From positions 74,238-138,237 of the forward strand of contig CAZAMP010000005.1 of NCBI GenBank assembly GCA_964486455.1: DNA of 64,000 nt. Direction: 5' to 3'. The stretch's first letter is position 1; every line of letters begins with the position of its first letter. The DNA comes from CAZAMP01 sp964486455 (GTDB lineage: Bacteria; Eisenbacteria; RBG-16-71-46; CAZAMP01). Below are positions 24,654-33,649 of the stretch, piece by piece. A program made the translations under genes and the position numbers. The notes below the pieces were generated by a model. That model searched no databases, was not told where the DNA came from, and was given only the letters and a program-made list of their open reading frames with translations.

Positions 24654-26393
24654 ATGTTCAACACGGCCGTGAGAGCCGGGTTCCTGACTATGGCGGCGAT
24701 CCTCTCCCTGGCACCGGTCAACGTGGGCGCCCAGAGCGATCTGGAAAGAATGGCCGCCGGCGCCGATCTCTTCACGCGAGGTCAGCTGCTCGAAGAGTCC
24801 GGGAGAATGGGGGAGGCGCTCGAGGCTTACGAGGCCGCTTCGCGCTTCGTGGAAGACTCCCCAACTCTTTACCTCGGTATGACGCGATGCGCGTTCCATG
24901 AAGACAAGTATCGCGACGCGGCCCGTTACGCAAGCAAGGCGGTTGAGCTCGATTCGACACAATCCGAGGCGTTCTTCCTGGGCGGGAGCGCTCTATTCCG
25001 AGCCGGACAGCGAGACGAGGCGGTCGAGTGGCTTCGGACGGCCGTCGATTCGGATTCCACCCGGACGCGTTACGCTTCCGTGCTTGCGTCCGTGTACGAA
25101 AGCCTGGGGGAGCCCGAAGAAGCACTACGTGTTCTGGAGCGTCTCAAGCGAAACCAGTCGCCGGCGTTTCAAGTTCTGTTCAGGCTGGGAACGCTGTACC
25201 TGCGGCTGGGCGATCCGGATTCGGCGATCGAGAGCTTCGAGGCGGCGCGGACCCTGCATCCCACATACCCAGGCTTGGCGGAAATGCTGGGCGTCTCGCT
25301 GGATCGGGCGGGGCGCACCGATGAGGCTGTCGAGAGCTATCGCGCCGCGCTAGCTTCGGCGCCCGGTAGAATTGACGTTCGCAAGAGCCTCGTCGAGGCG
25401 CTGCTTTCCTCCGGTCGCATCGACGAGGCGCTGAAGGAGGTGCGAACGCTTTCGTATCTCGAGCCGGACGACCCTGACGTCATTCGGCGCCTGGCGACCA
25501 TCGCCTTTGCCGCCGGCGATCTTTCTGAGTCACTCGAGCAGCTCGATCGCTTGGAGACCTTGGGCGTCGTGAGCGCCGATTTGCTCACCCTGCGTTCTGA
25601 GATCCACCTGCGGCAGGGCGACTATGAGGCGGCCGTCGCGGACGCGAGACGCGTGATCGATCTCGAGCCTGAGCTTCCCCGCGCGCGTCATACCCTGGCG
25701 AGGGCGGCTTTCTTCAGCGGAGATCTCGAGACCGCAGAGCGGGTTCTGCGCGAGCTGATCGAGGAACGCCCACGCTGGATCGATCTTCGCATTCTCCTCG
25801 CCGCCGTGTTGACCGAGCGCGAGGCGCCCGAGGACGCGCTCGATGTTCTGAAGGAGTCCGGCGAGGAGGCCGCCGCCGGCCCCGGCGTGTTGTTTGCCCG
25901 GGGCGCGGCCTACGAGAAGCTGGGGCGTCTCGAGGACGCGGCGGACGCGTTCCGCCAGGTGATCGCCCTGGACCCCACCAACGCCCCTGCCCTCAATAGC
26001 CTCGGCTACCTCTTCGCGGATCAGGGGGTTCGTATCGAAGAGGCGTTCGAACTCATCAGGCGCGCGCTGGCCGTCGATCCGGAGAATGGGGCTTATCTGG
26101 ACAGCATGGGATGGGTGCTCTTCAAGATGGATCGTTACGAGGAGGCCCTCGCGTACCTCACCCAGGCCGCGGCCTCGATCGAGGATCCGTTGGTCTTCGA
26201 GCACATGGGCGAGTGTCTGGAGGCTCTGGGCCGACCGGTCGAGGCCCTGCAGGAGTATCGCAGGGCGCTGGAGATGGGAGCCGATGAGGATCCGCTCAGG
26301 GAGCGGATCCGGCGTCTCGGTGGGGAGAATGACACAATGGGGGAACCCGCCGAAGGGCAGGGGGTTCAACCGGGGGGAGAGGAAACACCATGA
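24654..26393 (+). CDS. Secreted tetratricopeptide-repeat protein
   Basis: A 579-residue protein with a signal peptide ending near VGA/QSDL (about residue 26), followed by about fourteen TPR-like helical pairs to residue 560 (recurring patterns such as LYLGMTRCAFHEDKYRDAARYA and LNSLGYLFADQG). TPR arrays usually mediate protein-protein contacts; this one is predicted to be periplasmic. The ribosome site is weak. Its stop overlaps the ATG of the ECF sigma factor (ATGA), tying it to the stress-like operon that follows. No enzymatic domain is seen. Confidence 0.8.
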   Translation: MFNTAVRAGFLTMAAILSLAPVNVGAQSDLERMAAGADLFTRGQLLEESGRMGEALEAYEAASRFVEDSPTLYLGMTRCAFHEDKYRDAARYASKAVELDSTQSEAFFLGGSALFRAGQRDEAVEWLRTAVDSDSTRTRYASVLASVYESLGEPEEALRVLERLKRNQSPAFQVLFRLGTLYLRLGDPDSAIESFEAARTLHPTYPGLAEMLGVSLDRAGRTDEAVESYRAALASAPGRIDVRKSLVEALLSSGRIDEALKEVRTLSYLEPDDPDVIRRLATIAFAAGDLSESLEQLDRLETLGVVSADLLTLRSEIHLRQGDYEAAVADARRVIDLEPELPRARHTLARAAFFSGDLETAERVLRELIEERPRWIDLRILLAAVLTEREAPEDALDVLKESGEEAAAGPGVLFARGAAYEKLGRLEDAADAFRQVIALDPTNAPALNSLGYLFADQGVRIEEAFELIRRALAVDPENGAYLDSMGWVLFKMDRYEEALAYLTQAAASIEDPLVFEHMGECLEALGRPVEALQEYRRALEMGADEDPLRERIRRLGGENDTMGEPAEGQGVQPGGEETP

Positions 26394-27025
26394 CCCCGGA
26401 CCGCGTGCGGAACGACCGGACGGTCAGCCACTTGAAGCTCTCGAGCGACGAAGACCTGATGGAGGCCTGCGTCGACGACTCTGAGATCGCCTTCCAGGAG
26501 CTGACGAACCGGTTCAAGAACCGCATCCTGAACATCATCACGCGCTACATCGGTGACCGGCACCGCGCGGAAGATCTGACACAAGAGACCTTCATGCGCG
26601 TGTTCCTGCACCGGCACCGATACCGGCGCAGCGGGAAGTTCTCAACGTGGATCTATACGATCGCGGTGAATTTGGCGAAGAATGAGATACGGAAAAAGGT
26701 CCGGCTTCGCCGGGTGGTGTCGCTCGAAGCCAGTGCGGAGAAAGAGACCGGTGCGCCTCTCCAGATCCCGGACGGGGGACCGGTGGCGGATGAGCAGGTC
26801 ATCAGCCGCGACATGTCGCGGATGGTGCAGGCGGCGATCCTGAGATTGCCCGCGAAATACAGAGAGGTCTTGATCCTGCGCGACATTCAGGATCTATCGT
26901 ACATCGAAATCGGCGAGGTCCTGGGCCTGCCCGGCGGTACGGTCCGCAGCCGCATCAACCGGGCGCGCCTGGCGCTCAAGGAAAAGCTGGCCCCGCACAT
27001 CAAGAGGAGCGGATATGAACTGTAA
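26390..27025 (+). CDS. ECF-type RNA polymerase sigma factor
   Basis: A 211-residue group IV sigma factor. Region 2 spans roughly residues 35-105 (FQELTNRFKNRILNIITRYIGDRHRAEDLTQETFMRVF, STWIYTIAVNLAKNEIRKK) and region 4 residues 140-200 (LPAKYREVLILRDIQDLSYIEIGEVLGLPGGTVRSRINRARLALKEKL). It resembles RpoE-like ECFs. It overlaps the TPR gene upstream and the anti-sigma gene downstream by 11 bases. No matching autoregulated promoter was recognised upstream. Confidence 0.93.
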   Translation: MTPDRVRNDRTVSHLKLSSDEDLMEACVDDSEIAFQELTNRFKNRILNIITRYIGDRHRAEDLTQETFMRVFLHRHRYRRSGKFSTWIYTIAVNLAKNEIRKKVRLRRVVSLEASAEKETGAPLQIPDGGPVADEQVISRDMSRMVQAAILRLPAKYREVLILRDIQDLSYIEIGEVLGLPGGTVRSRINRARLALKEKLAPHIKRSGYEL

Positions 27026-27548
27026 GGAGTCGCAGAAGCTCTTCTCCGCTTGCTTCGAGGAAGAGCTGAGTGTGGCCGAGGAGAAAGAACTTCGAACCCA
27101 TCTGGAGACATGCGCCCGGTGTGCTCGGGACTATCGCGACTTCGAGGCGACGGTCAGCTGCGTTCGCCGACTGCCGAAGGAAGTCGCGCCGCCTGAAATG
27201 ACGGCGATGATCATGAACCGTGTCCGGAGATACGAGCCCCGCCGGATCTGGCCGTTCTCGGCGCCGCGCCTGCGTGTCGTCGCCGCGCTGGCCGCGATGC
27301 TCGTGGTTGGGTTCCTTTCCGGGTACGGCATGTTCGCCATGGGCAACGGCGCGTCGCCTCAATCGATGGCGAGTGCCCCACAGGCCGAGACCGAGCACGG
27401 TGGCCTGGCCGACGCCGCGGGCGAGCCCGTCGAGCTGGACAGCCTGCCAGCCGTTCAGCGATCGATCCTGGATGACTACGAGATACCGGGCGGGCAGCAA
27501 GGTCTGCGTGTCCGTAGCGGGGATGAATCGCCAAGCATCGTCTTCTGA
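27015..27548 (+). CDS. Zinc-binding membrane anti-sigma factor (zf-HC2 type)
   Basis: A 177-residue protein with the ZAS motif: Cys3, His29, Cys33 and Cys36 in HLETCARCARDY. A single transmembrane helix lies at about 85-107, and a periplasmic tail of about 70 residues follows. This is the layout of membrane-bound anti-sigma factors that hold the adjacent ECF sigma and release it on envelope stress. A GAGGAG site precedes the ATG. Direct overlap with the sigma gene supports partnership. Confidence 0.88.
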   Translation: MNCKESQKLFSACFEEELSVAEEKELRTHLETCARCARDYRDFEATVSCVRRLPKEVAPPEMTAMIMNRVRRYEPRRIWPFSAPRLRVVAALAAMLVVGFLSGYGMFAMGNGASPQSMASAPQAETEHGGLADAAGEPVELDSLPAVQRSILDDYEIPGGQQGLRVRSGDESPSIVF

Positions 27549-27565
27549 TGATCCGGAGAACCGCC

Positions 27566-28813
27566 ATGAAATGGCCTGCCCTCGCCGTCGCTTTGATTGC
27601 CGGGCTTTGTGGCGCGGTCGCTTCGTCGCCCCACGCAGAGCCCATCCCGACGCCCGCCACGCTTCTCGAACGCGAACTCAGTGGCATCGTTGGCCGGGGT
27701 ACGCCCGGAGTCGTTGCCATTCGTTCGGTCCGCACCATGCCGGGAGACCCGAGCATGCGGGCGAGCTGCGAGGGCTCGGGTGTTCTTCTCGAGGGCGGGC
27801 TCATCGCGACGACACTCAGCGTCGCCGGCCCGGACGACGATATCCGTATCAGCTATACCGACGGATCGACGAGCGCCGCACGCGTTGTCCACGTCGATGC
27901 GCTTCGCGAGGTGGTTTTCCTGGAGCCTGAGCGCCCGGGCGGTCACGAGCTGATCTTGGGAACGCCGGACTCACTCCACGCCGGTTCGTGGGTGTTCGTG
28001 GTGGGTTTCTCATTCTGCTCGCCCCAGGTCGGACTCAGCACGGGGCGCTTCTCCAGCCGCACGATCCTCAGCCCCGGAGAATCTCCACCGGACACGATCG
28101 AGATTCTCCAGATCGAAGCCAACGTCTATCCCGGAAACTCAGGCGCGGCCGTGCTCAACGCGCAAGGACACCTCATCGGCATGGTCCTGGGCGGACTTGG
28201 GCGGGACGGTTTCCTGGATCCCGTTGTCATGACCTCATTCGGAGATGAGCGTCCGCTCACGCGACGCATTCTGACCGCCGAGCCTCCGCTGGGTATCAGC
28301 TTCGCCTTGCCCGCCGGCGATCTCGCCGCGATGGCGGGAGTGGCGAGATCCGGCGGCGTGGAGCGACAGGGATTTCTCGGTGTGCGTGTGGAGATGAATT
28401 CCGAGCGGCAGCGCGCGCTCGGCTACGGGGTGCAGATCGAGGATGTCGTTCTCGGAAGCCCGGCGGCGAACGCGGGGATTCGCCGTGGAGATCTCATCGT
28501 CCGCATCAACAATTCACTGGTCAGCAGTTCACAGGCACTGGCCTCACTGATCCGCACCTACGACCCCGGTTCGGAAATGCAGCTCGAGCTGATATCGGAG
28601 GACGGAATCAAGAGGAGCACGAGCGTCACCCTTGGTGACTACACGTCCGACTACCGCATGACCGTTGTCCGGCATCGAATCTTGTCCGGTCGGGCAGGAC
28701 ACCTACAGGCCGCGCGACAGAAGCTCCTCGAGCGGCTGAACGCCGTCGAGGAAGAGCTGCAACGTGTTCGTCTCCTGGCGCCGCGCAGCCTGAGTCAAAG
28801 GGGCGCTCCGTAG
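27566..28813 (+). CDS. HtrA/DegS-like protein lacking catalytic His and Asp, with PDZ
   Basis: A 415-residue trypsin-fold protein with signal peptide (1-24), protease-like domain (about 35-225) and PDZ domain (about 250-345, ending with GIRRGDLIVRINNSLV and DPGSEMQLEL). The Ser is kept (Ser192 in YPGNSGAAVLN). The TNxHVV position reads TTLSVA, with Ser85 for the catalytic His, and the DLAVL position reads EVVFL, with Glu115 for Asp. Proteolysis is therefore not expected. ATG 27566 has a GGAG site; an earlier ATG overlapping the anti-sigma stop lacks one. A coiled tail (about 375-405) follows. As DegS-like proteins act on anti-sigma factors, this may be a non-proteolytic sensor (inference). 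Confidence 0.8.
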   Translation: MKWPALAVALIAGLCGAVASSPHAEPIPTPATLLERELSGIVGRGTPGVVAIRSVRTMPGDPSMRASCEGSGVLLEGGLIATTLSVAGPDDDIRISYTDGSTSAARVVHVDALREVVFLEPERPGGHELILGTPDSLHAGSWVFVVGFSFCSPQVGLSTGRFSSRTILSPGESPPDTIEILQIEANVYPGNSGAAVLNAQGHLIGMVLGGLGRDGFLDPVVMTSFGDERPLTRRILTAEPPLGISFALPAGDLAAMAGVARSGGVERQGFLGVRVEMNSERQRALGYGVQIEDVVLGSPAANAGIRRGDLIVRINNSLVSSSQALASLIRTYDPGSEMQLELISEDGIKRSTSVTLGDYTSDYRMTVVRHRILSGRAGHLQAARQKLLERLNAVEEELQRVRLLAPRSLSQRGAP

Positions 28814-28925
28814 CGCTCCGCCGTTCGTTCACCACCGCCACCTTCCGGGTCCCGGTAGGCCAAACGAACCTCTCAACCGCCGGTCCCCTCACACGCAACG
28901 CCGCGACGGCGGCAATCCCGCTGCC

Positions 28926-28954
28926 TTGACCGCGAATCGCGCGGATGCTACGTT
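28926..28954 (+). promoter_or_regulatory. Sigma-A-type promoter for the DUF4837/aroB genes
   Basis: TTGACC (28926-28931), 17-base spacer, TACGTT (28949-28954) with TGC before it. Predicted start near 28961, leaving a very short leader. Confidence 0.5.
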
Positions 28955-28987
28955 GGAATTGGTATTCATGAACTGGAGCAACACGTG

Positions 28988-30010
28988 ATGTTTCAGCGGG
29001 TTCCGGTCCATATTGGAGCGCTTGTCCTACTCCTGACGGCGCTCGCCTGCAGTGATGCCATCAATCCCGCGGTCGGTCCGAACGCTCATGTAACGATCTT
29101 CACGGACCTGGATCGCTCAGATACCCCCGTCGAGCTCATCCAGGCGTCGTTTGAGCGGGAGGTCTTGACCACCCGGCCGGAGAGGGCGTTCGAGATCGAG
29201 CTGGCCCGTGAGTATCAGTTCAAAGGATATCGCCAGTTCAAGAATCTGGTATTCCTGGCCACACTCGATCAGGAGACGGACCTCACGAAGCGGATCCGAA
29301 AGCTCACGGGCGACCGGGTCTACGGAGAGCTGAAGAGCGGAACGCGACCGTTCGCGATCTATTCGGACGTCTGGGCGGCCGGTCAGACCGTCATGGTGAT
29401 CGCCGCTTCGGGCCGGGCCGCGCTCGACGACCTGACCACGACCTATGCCGATGCCCTCTATGACAGCCTGGAGATGCGCGTCCGCATGGGGCTTCTCAAG
29501 TCGCTCTACGTTCGGGGTGAGCAGTCCGAGTTCAGCGGCTACGTGCGACGCAACTACGGATGGACCATCAGGGCGCCGAAGGACTACACGGTGGAGGAGG
29601 ATCGGGACAGCTCGATGGTCTTCCTCCACATGGAGACGCCTGAGCGCTGGCTGTTCGTTCACTGGGAGCCGATGAGTCCCGACGAGTTCACCGCGGAGAA
29701 CTGCCTCGCGCGCCGGACGTCGTTGGCGCATCATTTTTATCAGGGCGATTTCATCCTGGACGGGACGTCGCTGGTCGAGAAGACGCGCTTCGACGGCTAC
29801 CCTGCGTATCGGATCTCCGGACACTGGCAGAACGAGCGATACGAAGGGCACCCATACGGCGGACCGTTTCGAATGATCGCGCTCCACGATGGCCGGCGCC
29901 TCTACGTGATCGATACCGTCGTCTATCTTCCTACCATGAACAAGTGGCCCTATCTCCGCCAGCTCGAGGCCATCGCGCACACGTTCCACCTCGAGCCCGA
30001 GGGGTCATGA
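28988..30010 (+). CDS. DUF4837-family lipoprotein
   Basis: A 340-residue predicted lipoprotein: the signal ends at LTALAC (lipid Cys21). The chain matches the general pattern of the DUF4837 family known mainly from Bacteroidota, with a duplicated alpha/beta arrangement (first half to about 190, then a second part starting GYVRRNYGWTIRAPKDYTVEED). No function is established. GGAG at 28975-28978 serves ATG 28988 or the adjacent GTG 28985. The aroB start overlaps its stop, so an envelope lipoprotein is coupled to a cytosolic shikimate enzyme. Confidence 0.6.
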   Translation: MFQRVPVHIGALVLLLTALACSDAINPAVGPNAHVTIFTDLDRSDTPVELIQASFEREVLTTRPERAFEIELAREYQFKGYRQFKNLVFLATLDQETDLTKRIRKLTGDRVYGELKSGTRPFAIYSDVWAAGQTVMVIAASGRAALDDLTTTYADALYDSLEMRVRMGLLKSLYVRGEQSEFSGYVRRNYGWTIRAPKDYTVEEDRDSSMVFLHMETPERWLFVHWEPMSPDEFTAENCLARRTSLAHHFYQGDFILDGTSLVEKTRFDGYPAYRISGHWQNERYEGHPYGGPFRMIALHDGRRLYVIDTVVYLPTMNKWPYLRQLEAIAHTFHLEPEGS

Positions 30011-31107
30011 GCTTCCGCGAAACCAAGGTCGATCTCGGCCCGCGCGCCTACCCGGTCCGATTCGGCCACGATTTCGCCGCGTTGCTACGCAGCCTACCGG
30101 AAGGAGTGCGGTCGGCCCGCGCGTTCGGTTTCGTGGATGAGACGGTGGTGGAGTTTCACGGCGAGCGCATCTCACGTGCGTTCGACGACGCGGGAATTCC
30201 GCTCACGCTGGAGCGTGTGCCGGTGGGTGAGGCCGCAAAATCGGTCGACACCTATCTCTCGCTCTGCCGCCTCGGCCTGCGCGGTGGGCTTGACCGTGAG
30301 AGTGTGATCTACGCAATCGGCGGAGGGGTGGTGGGCGATCTTTCGGGGTTCGTCGCGGCCACCGTTATGAGGGGTATCCGGTGGGTGGCCTGTCCGACGA
30401 CGGTCCTGGCCATGGTCGATGCGTCGATCGGGGGAAAGACGGGAGTCAACTTCGACGGGGCGAAGAACAACCTTGGGGCCTTTCATCAACCGGAGGCGGT
30501 GTTGTCGGACGTTGCCTTCATTCCCACGTTGCCCGCGCGCGAGCATCGTGCCGGGCTGGCGGAGGCCGTGAAGGCGGCCGTGATCCGCGATGCCGATCTC
30601 TTCGGACAAATCGAGTCGGCGACGGACCCCCTTCTGGACGGATCGTCCGAGGAATTCATCGAGCTGATGAGCAGGACCGCGGCCATAAAGGCCCGTGTCG
30701 TGGAGGCGGATGAGCGGGAATCCGGACAGCGGGCAATTCTCAACTTTGGCCATACGATCGCCCATGCGCTCGAGTCGGTCACCGGGTTCGCGAGGTGGCG
30801 TCACGGGGAGGCTGTGGCGATCGGCATGGTGTGCGCGGCGGCGCTGTCCGTCGATCAGCTCGGGCTACCCGAGAGCGATCTTGACCGCCTGATCGCCTGT
30901 CTGGGCGCTTTGGGACTCCCGACCGAGGATCCGGAAACAGATGCCGAGCGTCTTCTTCCCTGGCTCTTCATGGACAAGAAGGCGTCCGGGGGGCAGCCGC
31001 GATTTGTGTTGACACCCCGAATCGGCTCTGCTAGTTTCGGCCACCTAATCGCGCAACCTGTTGTAAAAAGAACACTTGCGAGGTTTTGTGGAGGTTCGGC
31101 CGCATGA
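30007..31107 (+). CDS. aroB: 3-dehydroquinate synthase
   Basis: AroB makes 3-dehydroquinate from DAHP, the second shikimate-pathway step, using NAD and a metal. The 366-residue chain has the NAD loop GGGVVGDLSGFVAATVMRG, PTTVLAMVDASIGGKTGVN, NNLGAFHQPEAV and the metal-site histidines in NFGHTIAHALE and RHGEAVAIGM. ATG 30007 overlaps the previous stop (ATGA). A promoter for the next genes is embedded in its 3' end. Confidence 0.97.
   Translation: MSFRETKVDLGPRAYPVRFGHDFAALLRSLPEGVRSARAFGFVDETVVEFHGERISRAFDDAGIPLTLERVPVGEAAKSVDTYLSLCRLGLRGGLDRESVIYAIGGGVVGDLSGFVAATVMRGIRWVACPTTVLAMVDASIGGKTGVNFDGAKNNLGAFHQPEAVLSDVAFIPTLPAREHRAGLAEAVKAAVIRDADLFGQIESATDPLLDGSSEEFIELMSRTAAIKARVVEADERESGQRAILNFGHTIAHALESVTGFARWRHGEAVAIGMVCAAALSVDQLGLPESDLDRLIACLGALGLPTEDPETDAERLLPWLFMDKKASGGQPRFVLTPRIGSASFGHLIAQPVVKRTLARFCGGSAA
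31009..31037 (+). promoter_or_regulatory. Internal promoter in aroB for aroQ-accB-accC
   Basis: TTGACA (31009-31014), 17-base spacer, TAGTTT (31032-31037) preceded by TGC. Located inside the last 100 bases of aroB, it could express the biotin carboxylase genes independently. Confidence 0.55.
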
Positions 31108-31541
31108 AGATCCTGGTCATCAACGGGCCGAATCTCAATCTCCTGGGCCGGCGTCCGCAAGCGCACTACGGTGATGAGACGCTGCCGGAGCTGGAGCAAC
31201 GGCTCGCCGACGAGGCCGCGCGCCTCGGGGGCGAGCTGACCGCGTACCAGTCGAATCACGAAGGGGAGTTGATCGATCGCATCCAGGCAAGTGCCGGATT
31301 CGATGGTATCATTCTCAATCCCGGCGGCTATACACACTCGAGCGTTGCCATCCGGGATGCCGTGGAAACGAGCCCGGTCCCGGTGATCGAGGTTCATCTC
31401 TCAAACATCCATGGTCGGGAGCCGTTTCGTCGGCGGAGCGTCATCGCCGGCGCGTGCCGAGGGCAAATCAGCGGACTGGGTTCGGAGAGCTATGTGGCGG
31501 CACTCCACGTGTTCGCTCGTATGAACTCGCAGGGGAAGTGA
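31104..31541 (+). CDS. aroQ: 3-dehydroquinate dehydratase, type II
   Basis: A 145-residue type II dehydroquinase for the third shikimate step. Motifs: VINGPNLNLLGRR near the start, YQSNHEGELIDRI, NPGGYTHSSVAIRDA and EVHLSNIHGREPFRRRS. A GGAGG site (31090-31094) and overlap with the aroB stop fix ATG 31104. The aroQ-accB-accC order is widespread in bacteria. Confidence 0.96.
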   Translation: MKILVINGPNLNLLGRRPQAHYGDETLPELEQRLADEAARLGGELTAYQSNHEGELIDRIQASAGFDGIILNPGGYTHSSVAIRDAVETSPVPVIEVHLSNIHGREPFRRRSVIAGACRGQISGLGSESYVAALHVFARMNSQGK

Positions 31542-31544
31542 GAC

Positions 31545-32024
31545 ATGTTCGATTTTCACGAGATCAAGAAGCTGGTGGAGCTCGTCGAGTCCAACGACAT
31601 CGGTGAGTTGGAGGTCTCGCGTTTCTGGAGCAAAGTCAAGATTCGAAAGCGCGCCGAGGCTTCCGCGACGGTCCAACAGCAGATGATCCCGATGACCGCC
31701 GCCGCACCGGTCCCATCGCCGGCCGCGCCGTCTCCGGCCGAGGCCACCGCGTCCGGAGACGGGGGCGGGGATGCTGACGCCGACCTCATCCCGATCCGTT
31801 CCCCCATGGTAGGTACGTTCTATCGGGCGCCTGCGCCTGATGCTGATCCCTATGTCGGCGTTGGCGGAGACGTACGGCCCGGCCAGGTCGTCTGCATCAT
31901 CGAAGCGATGAAGCTCATGAACGAGATCGAGGCCGAGGTCGGGGGCAAGGTCGTGAAGGTCCTCGCCGAGAACGCCCAACCCGTTCAGTACGATCAGACG
32001 CTGTTCCTCGTTCAGGAGGGATGA
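31545..32024 (+). CDS. accB: Biotin carboxyl carrier protein of acetyl-CoA carboxylase
   Basis: A 159-residue carrier: N-terminal helical part, Ala/Pro-rich linker (about 45-78), and the biotinyl domain with the modified Lys in IEAMKLMNEIEAEV. It shuttles carboxybiotin between AccC and AccAD. It starts three bases after aroQ with a GGGGAAG site. accA and accD are not in this window. Confidence 0.96.
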   Translation: MFDFHEIKKLVELVESNDIGELEVSRFWSKVKIRKRAEASATVQQQMIPMTAAAPVPSPAAPSPAEATASGDGGGDADADLIPIRSPMVGTFYRAPAPDADPYVGVGGDVRPGQVVCIIEAMKLMNEIEAEVGGKVVKVLAENAQPVQYDQTLFLVQEG

Positions 32025-32135
32025 TGTGTCTGGACGCCGTACACGACTTCGGTTTACACTTTAACTGCCTTTGAATCAACGTGATGGCCATCTCAGTTCA
32101 GAGGCTGCCTGAACCGTCCGCCGATGGGAGTTGTG

Positions 32136-33488
32136 GTGTTCAAGAAGATCCTGATTGCCAATCGAGGTGAGATCGCGGTCCGCATCATCCGGGCTTGTCG
32201 GGAACTCGAGATCCCGTCCGTCGCCGTCCACTCAACCGCCGATCGAGATTCACTGCATGTCCGGCTCGCCGACGAGTCGGTCTGCATTGGCCCCGCACCC
32301 ACGCACGAGTCGTATCTGAACGTGCCGATGATCATGAGCGCCGCGGAGCAGCTCGGCGCGGACGCCATCCACCCCGGTTACGGCTTCCTCTCCGAGAACG
32401 CGCGGTTTGCCGAGATCTGCGAGGACAGCGGCATCACCTTCATCGGACCGACACCGGAGCAGATTCGTCGAATGGGGGACAAGGCGCTGGCCAGGGAGAC
32501 GATGAAGACGGCCGGCGTTCCCGTGGTTCCAGGCAGCGAAGGCGTTCTCGGGAGTGTGGACGAGGCGTCGGCGCTGGCCGATCGGATCGGCTATCCCGTC
32601 ATCCTAAAAGCGAAAGACGGTGGGGGCGGAAAGGGGATGCGCGTCGCGACCGATCGCGCGTCGGTCGTTAACGGATATCAGATGGCCAAGGCAGAGGCGG
32701 AGGCCGCATTCGGGTCAGGAGCGCTCTACCTGGAGAAGTACCTGGTCAATCCCCGCCACGTCGAGATTCAGATTCTGGGTGACGGTCAGGGCAACGTGGT
32801 CCACCTGTTCGAGCGCGACTGCTCGATCCAGCGTCGGCATCAGAAGCTTCTGGAAGAAGCCCCGTCACCGGCCGTCGACGAGAAGCTCCGCGCCGCCATG
32901 GGGGCGGCGGCTATCGATGGGGCGAAGCGGATCCTGTATCGGGGCGCGGGAACGATGGAGTTTCTCCTCACGCCTGATCAGGGGTTCTTCTTCATGGAAA
33001 TGAACACCCGCCTACAGGTCGAGCATCCGGTTACCGAGATGATCGCCGGCGTTGACCTGGTAAAGGCTCAAATCCGCGTTGCGGCTGGAGAGCGACTGTG
33101 GCTCCGCCAAGAGGATCTCTCGATTCGCGGTCACGCGGTGGAGTGCAGGATCAACGCGGAAGACCCGGACCAGGCGTTCCGACCCGCTCCCGGACGCGTT
33201 ACGACCTTCCTGCCGCCGGGCGGACCAGGAGTGCGGGTGGACAGTCAGCTCTACGGGGGCTACGACATTCCGCCGTACTATGACTCACTCGTCGCGAAGC
33301 TCATCGTGCACGCGGCCGACCGCGAAGCAGCGCTGGCCCGGCTCCGCCGAAGCCTTCACGAGTTCGTCATCGAGGGTGTGCCGACCACTCTCACCTTCCA
33401 TCGTCGCGTCCTGGACGATGAACGTTTCCGCTCTGGACACTTCGATACGTCGTTCATCGAGAACCTCGCGCCCGCGCCAGCGGGCTAG
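32136..33488 (+). CDS. accC: Biotin carboxylase
   Basis: AccC carboxylates the biotin on AccB with ATP and bicarbonate. The 450-residue ATP-grasp enzyme has KILIANRGEIAVRIIRACREL, HPGYGFLSENARFAE, KAKDGGGGKGMRV, EKYLVNPRHVEIQILGD, RDCSIQRRHQKLLEEAPSP and MNTRLQVEHPVTEMI. GTG 32136 is preferred because it gives the usual MFKKILIANRGE start and has GGGAG five bases upstream; ATG 32124 would add four residues. Confidence 0.96.
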   Translation: MFKKILIANRGEIAVRIIRACRELEIPSVAVHSTADRDSLHVRLADESVCIGPAPTHESYLNVPMIMSAAEQLGADAIHPGYGFLSENARFAEICEDSGITFIGPTPEQIRRMGDKALARETMKTAGVPVVPGSEGVLGSVDEASALADRIGYPVILKAKDGGGGKGMRVATDRASVVNGYQMAKAEAEAAFGSGALYLEKYLVNPRHVEIQILGDGQGNVVHLFERDCSIQRRHQKLLEEAPSPAVDEKLRAAMGAAAIDGAKRILYRGAGTMEFLLTPDQGFFFMEMNTRLQVEHPVTEMIAGVDLVKAQIRVAAGERLWLRQEDLSIRGHAVECRINAEDPDQAFRPAPGRVTTFLPPGGPGVRVDSQLYGGYDIPPYYDSLVAKLIVHAADREAALARLRRSLHEFVIEGVPTTLTFHRRVLDDERFRSGHFDTSFIENLAPAPAG

Positions 33489-33566
33489 AAAGCCGTCCTG
33501 GAGGTCCGCCTGCCGCCCCTTTCGGCCCGAAATGTGCCTCAATCGCGGATTCAGCGCAGATTCCCA

Positions 33567-33595
33567 TTGACAGGCGTTCCCGCGATCCTGATATT
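33567..33595 (+). promoter_or_regulatory. Promoter for the histone-fold gene
   Basis: TTGACA (33567-33572), 17-base spacer, GATATT (33590-33595). Predicted start near 33602, about 48 bases before the ATG. With the terminator at 33879 it makes a self-contained one-gene unit. Confidence 0.5.
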
Positions 33596-33649
33596 CCGGC
33601 CCTGTAGAGGTAGGACGACGCCCCCGGGCGTGTGAAAGGAGAGAACGGC

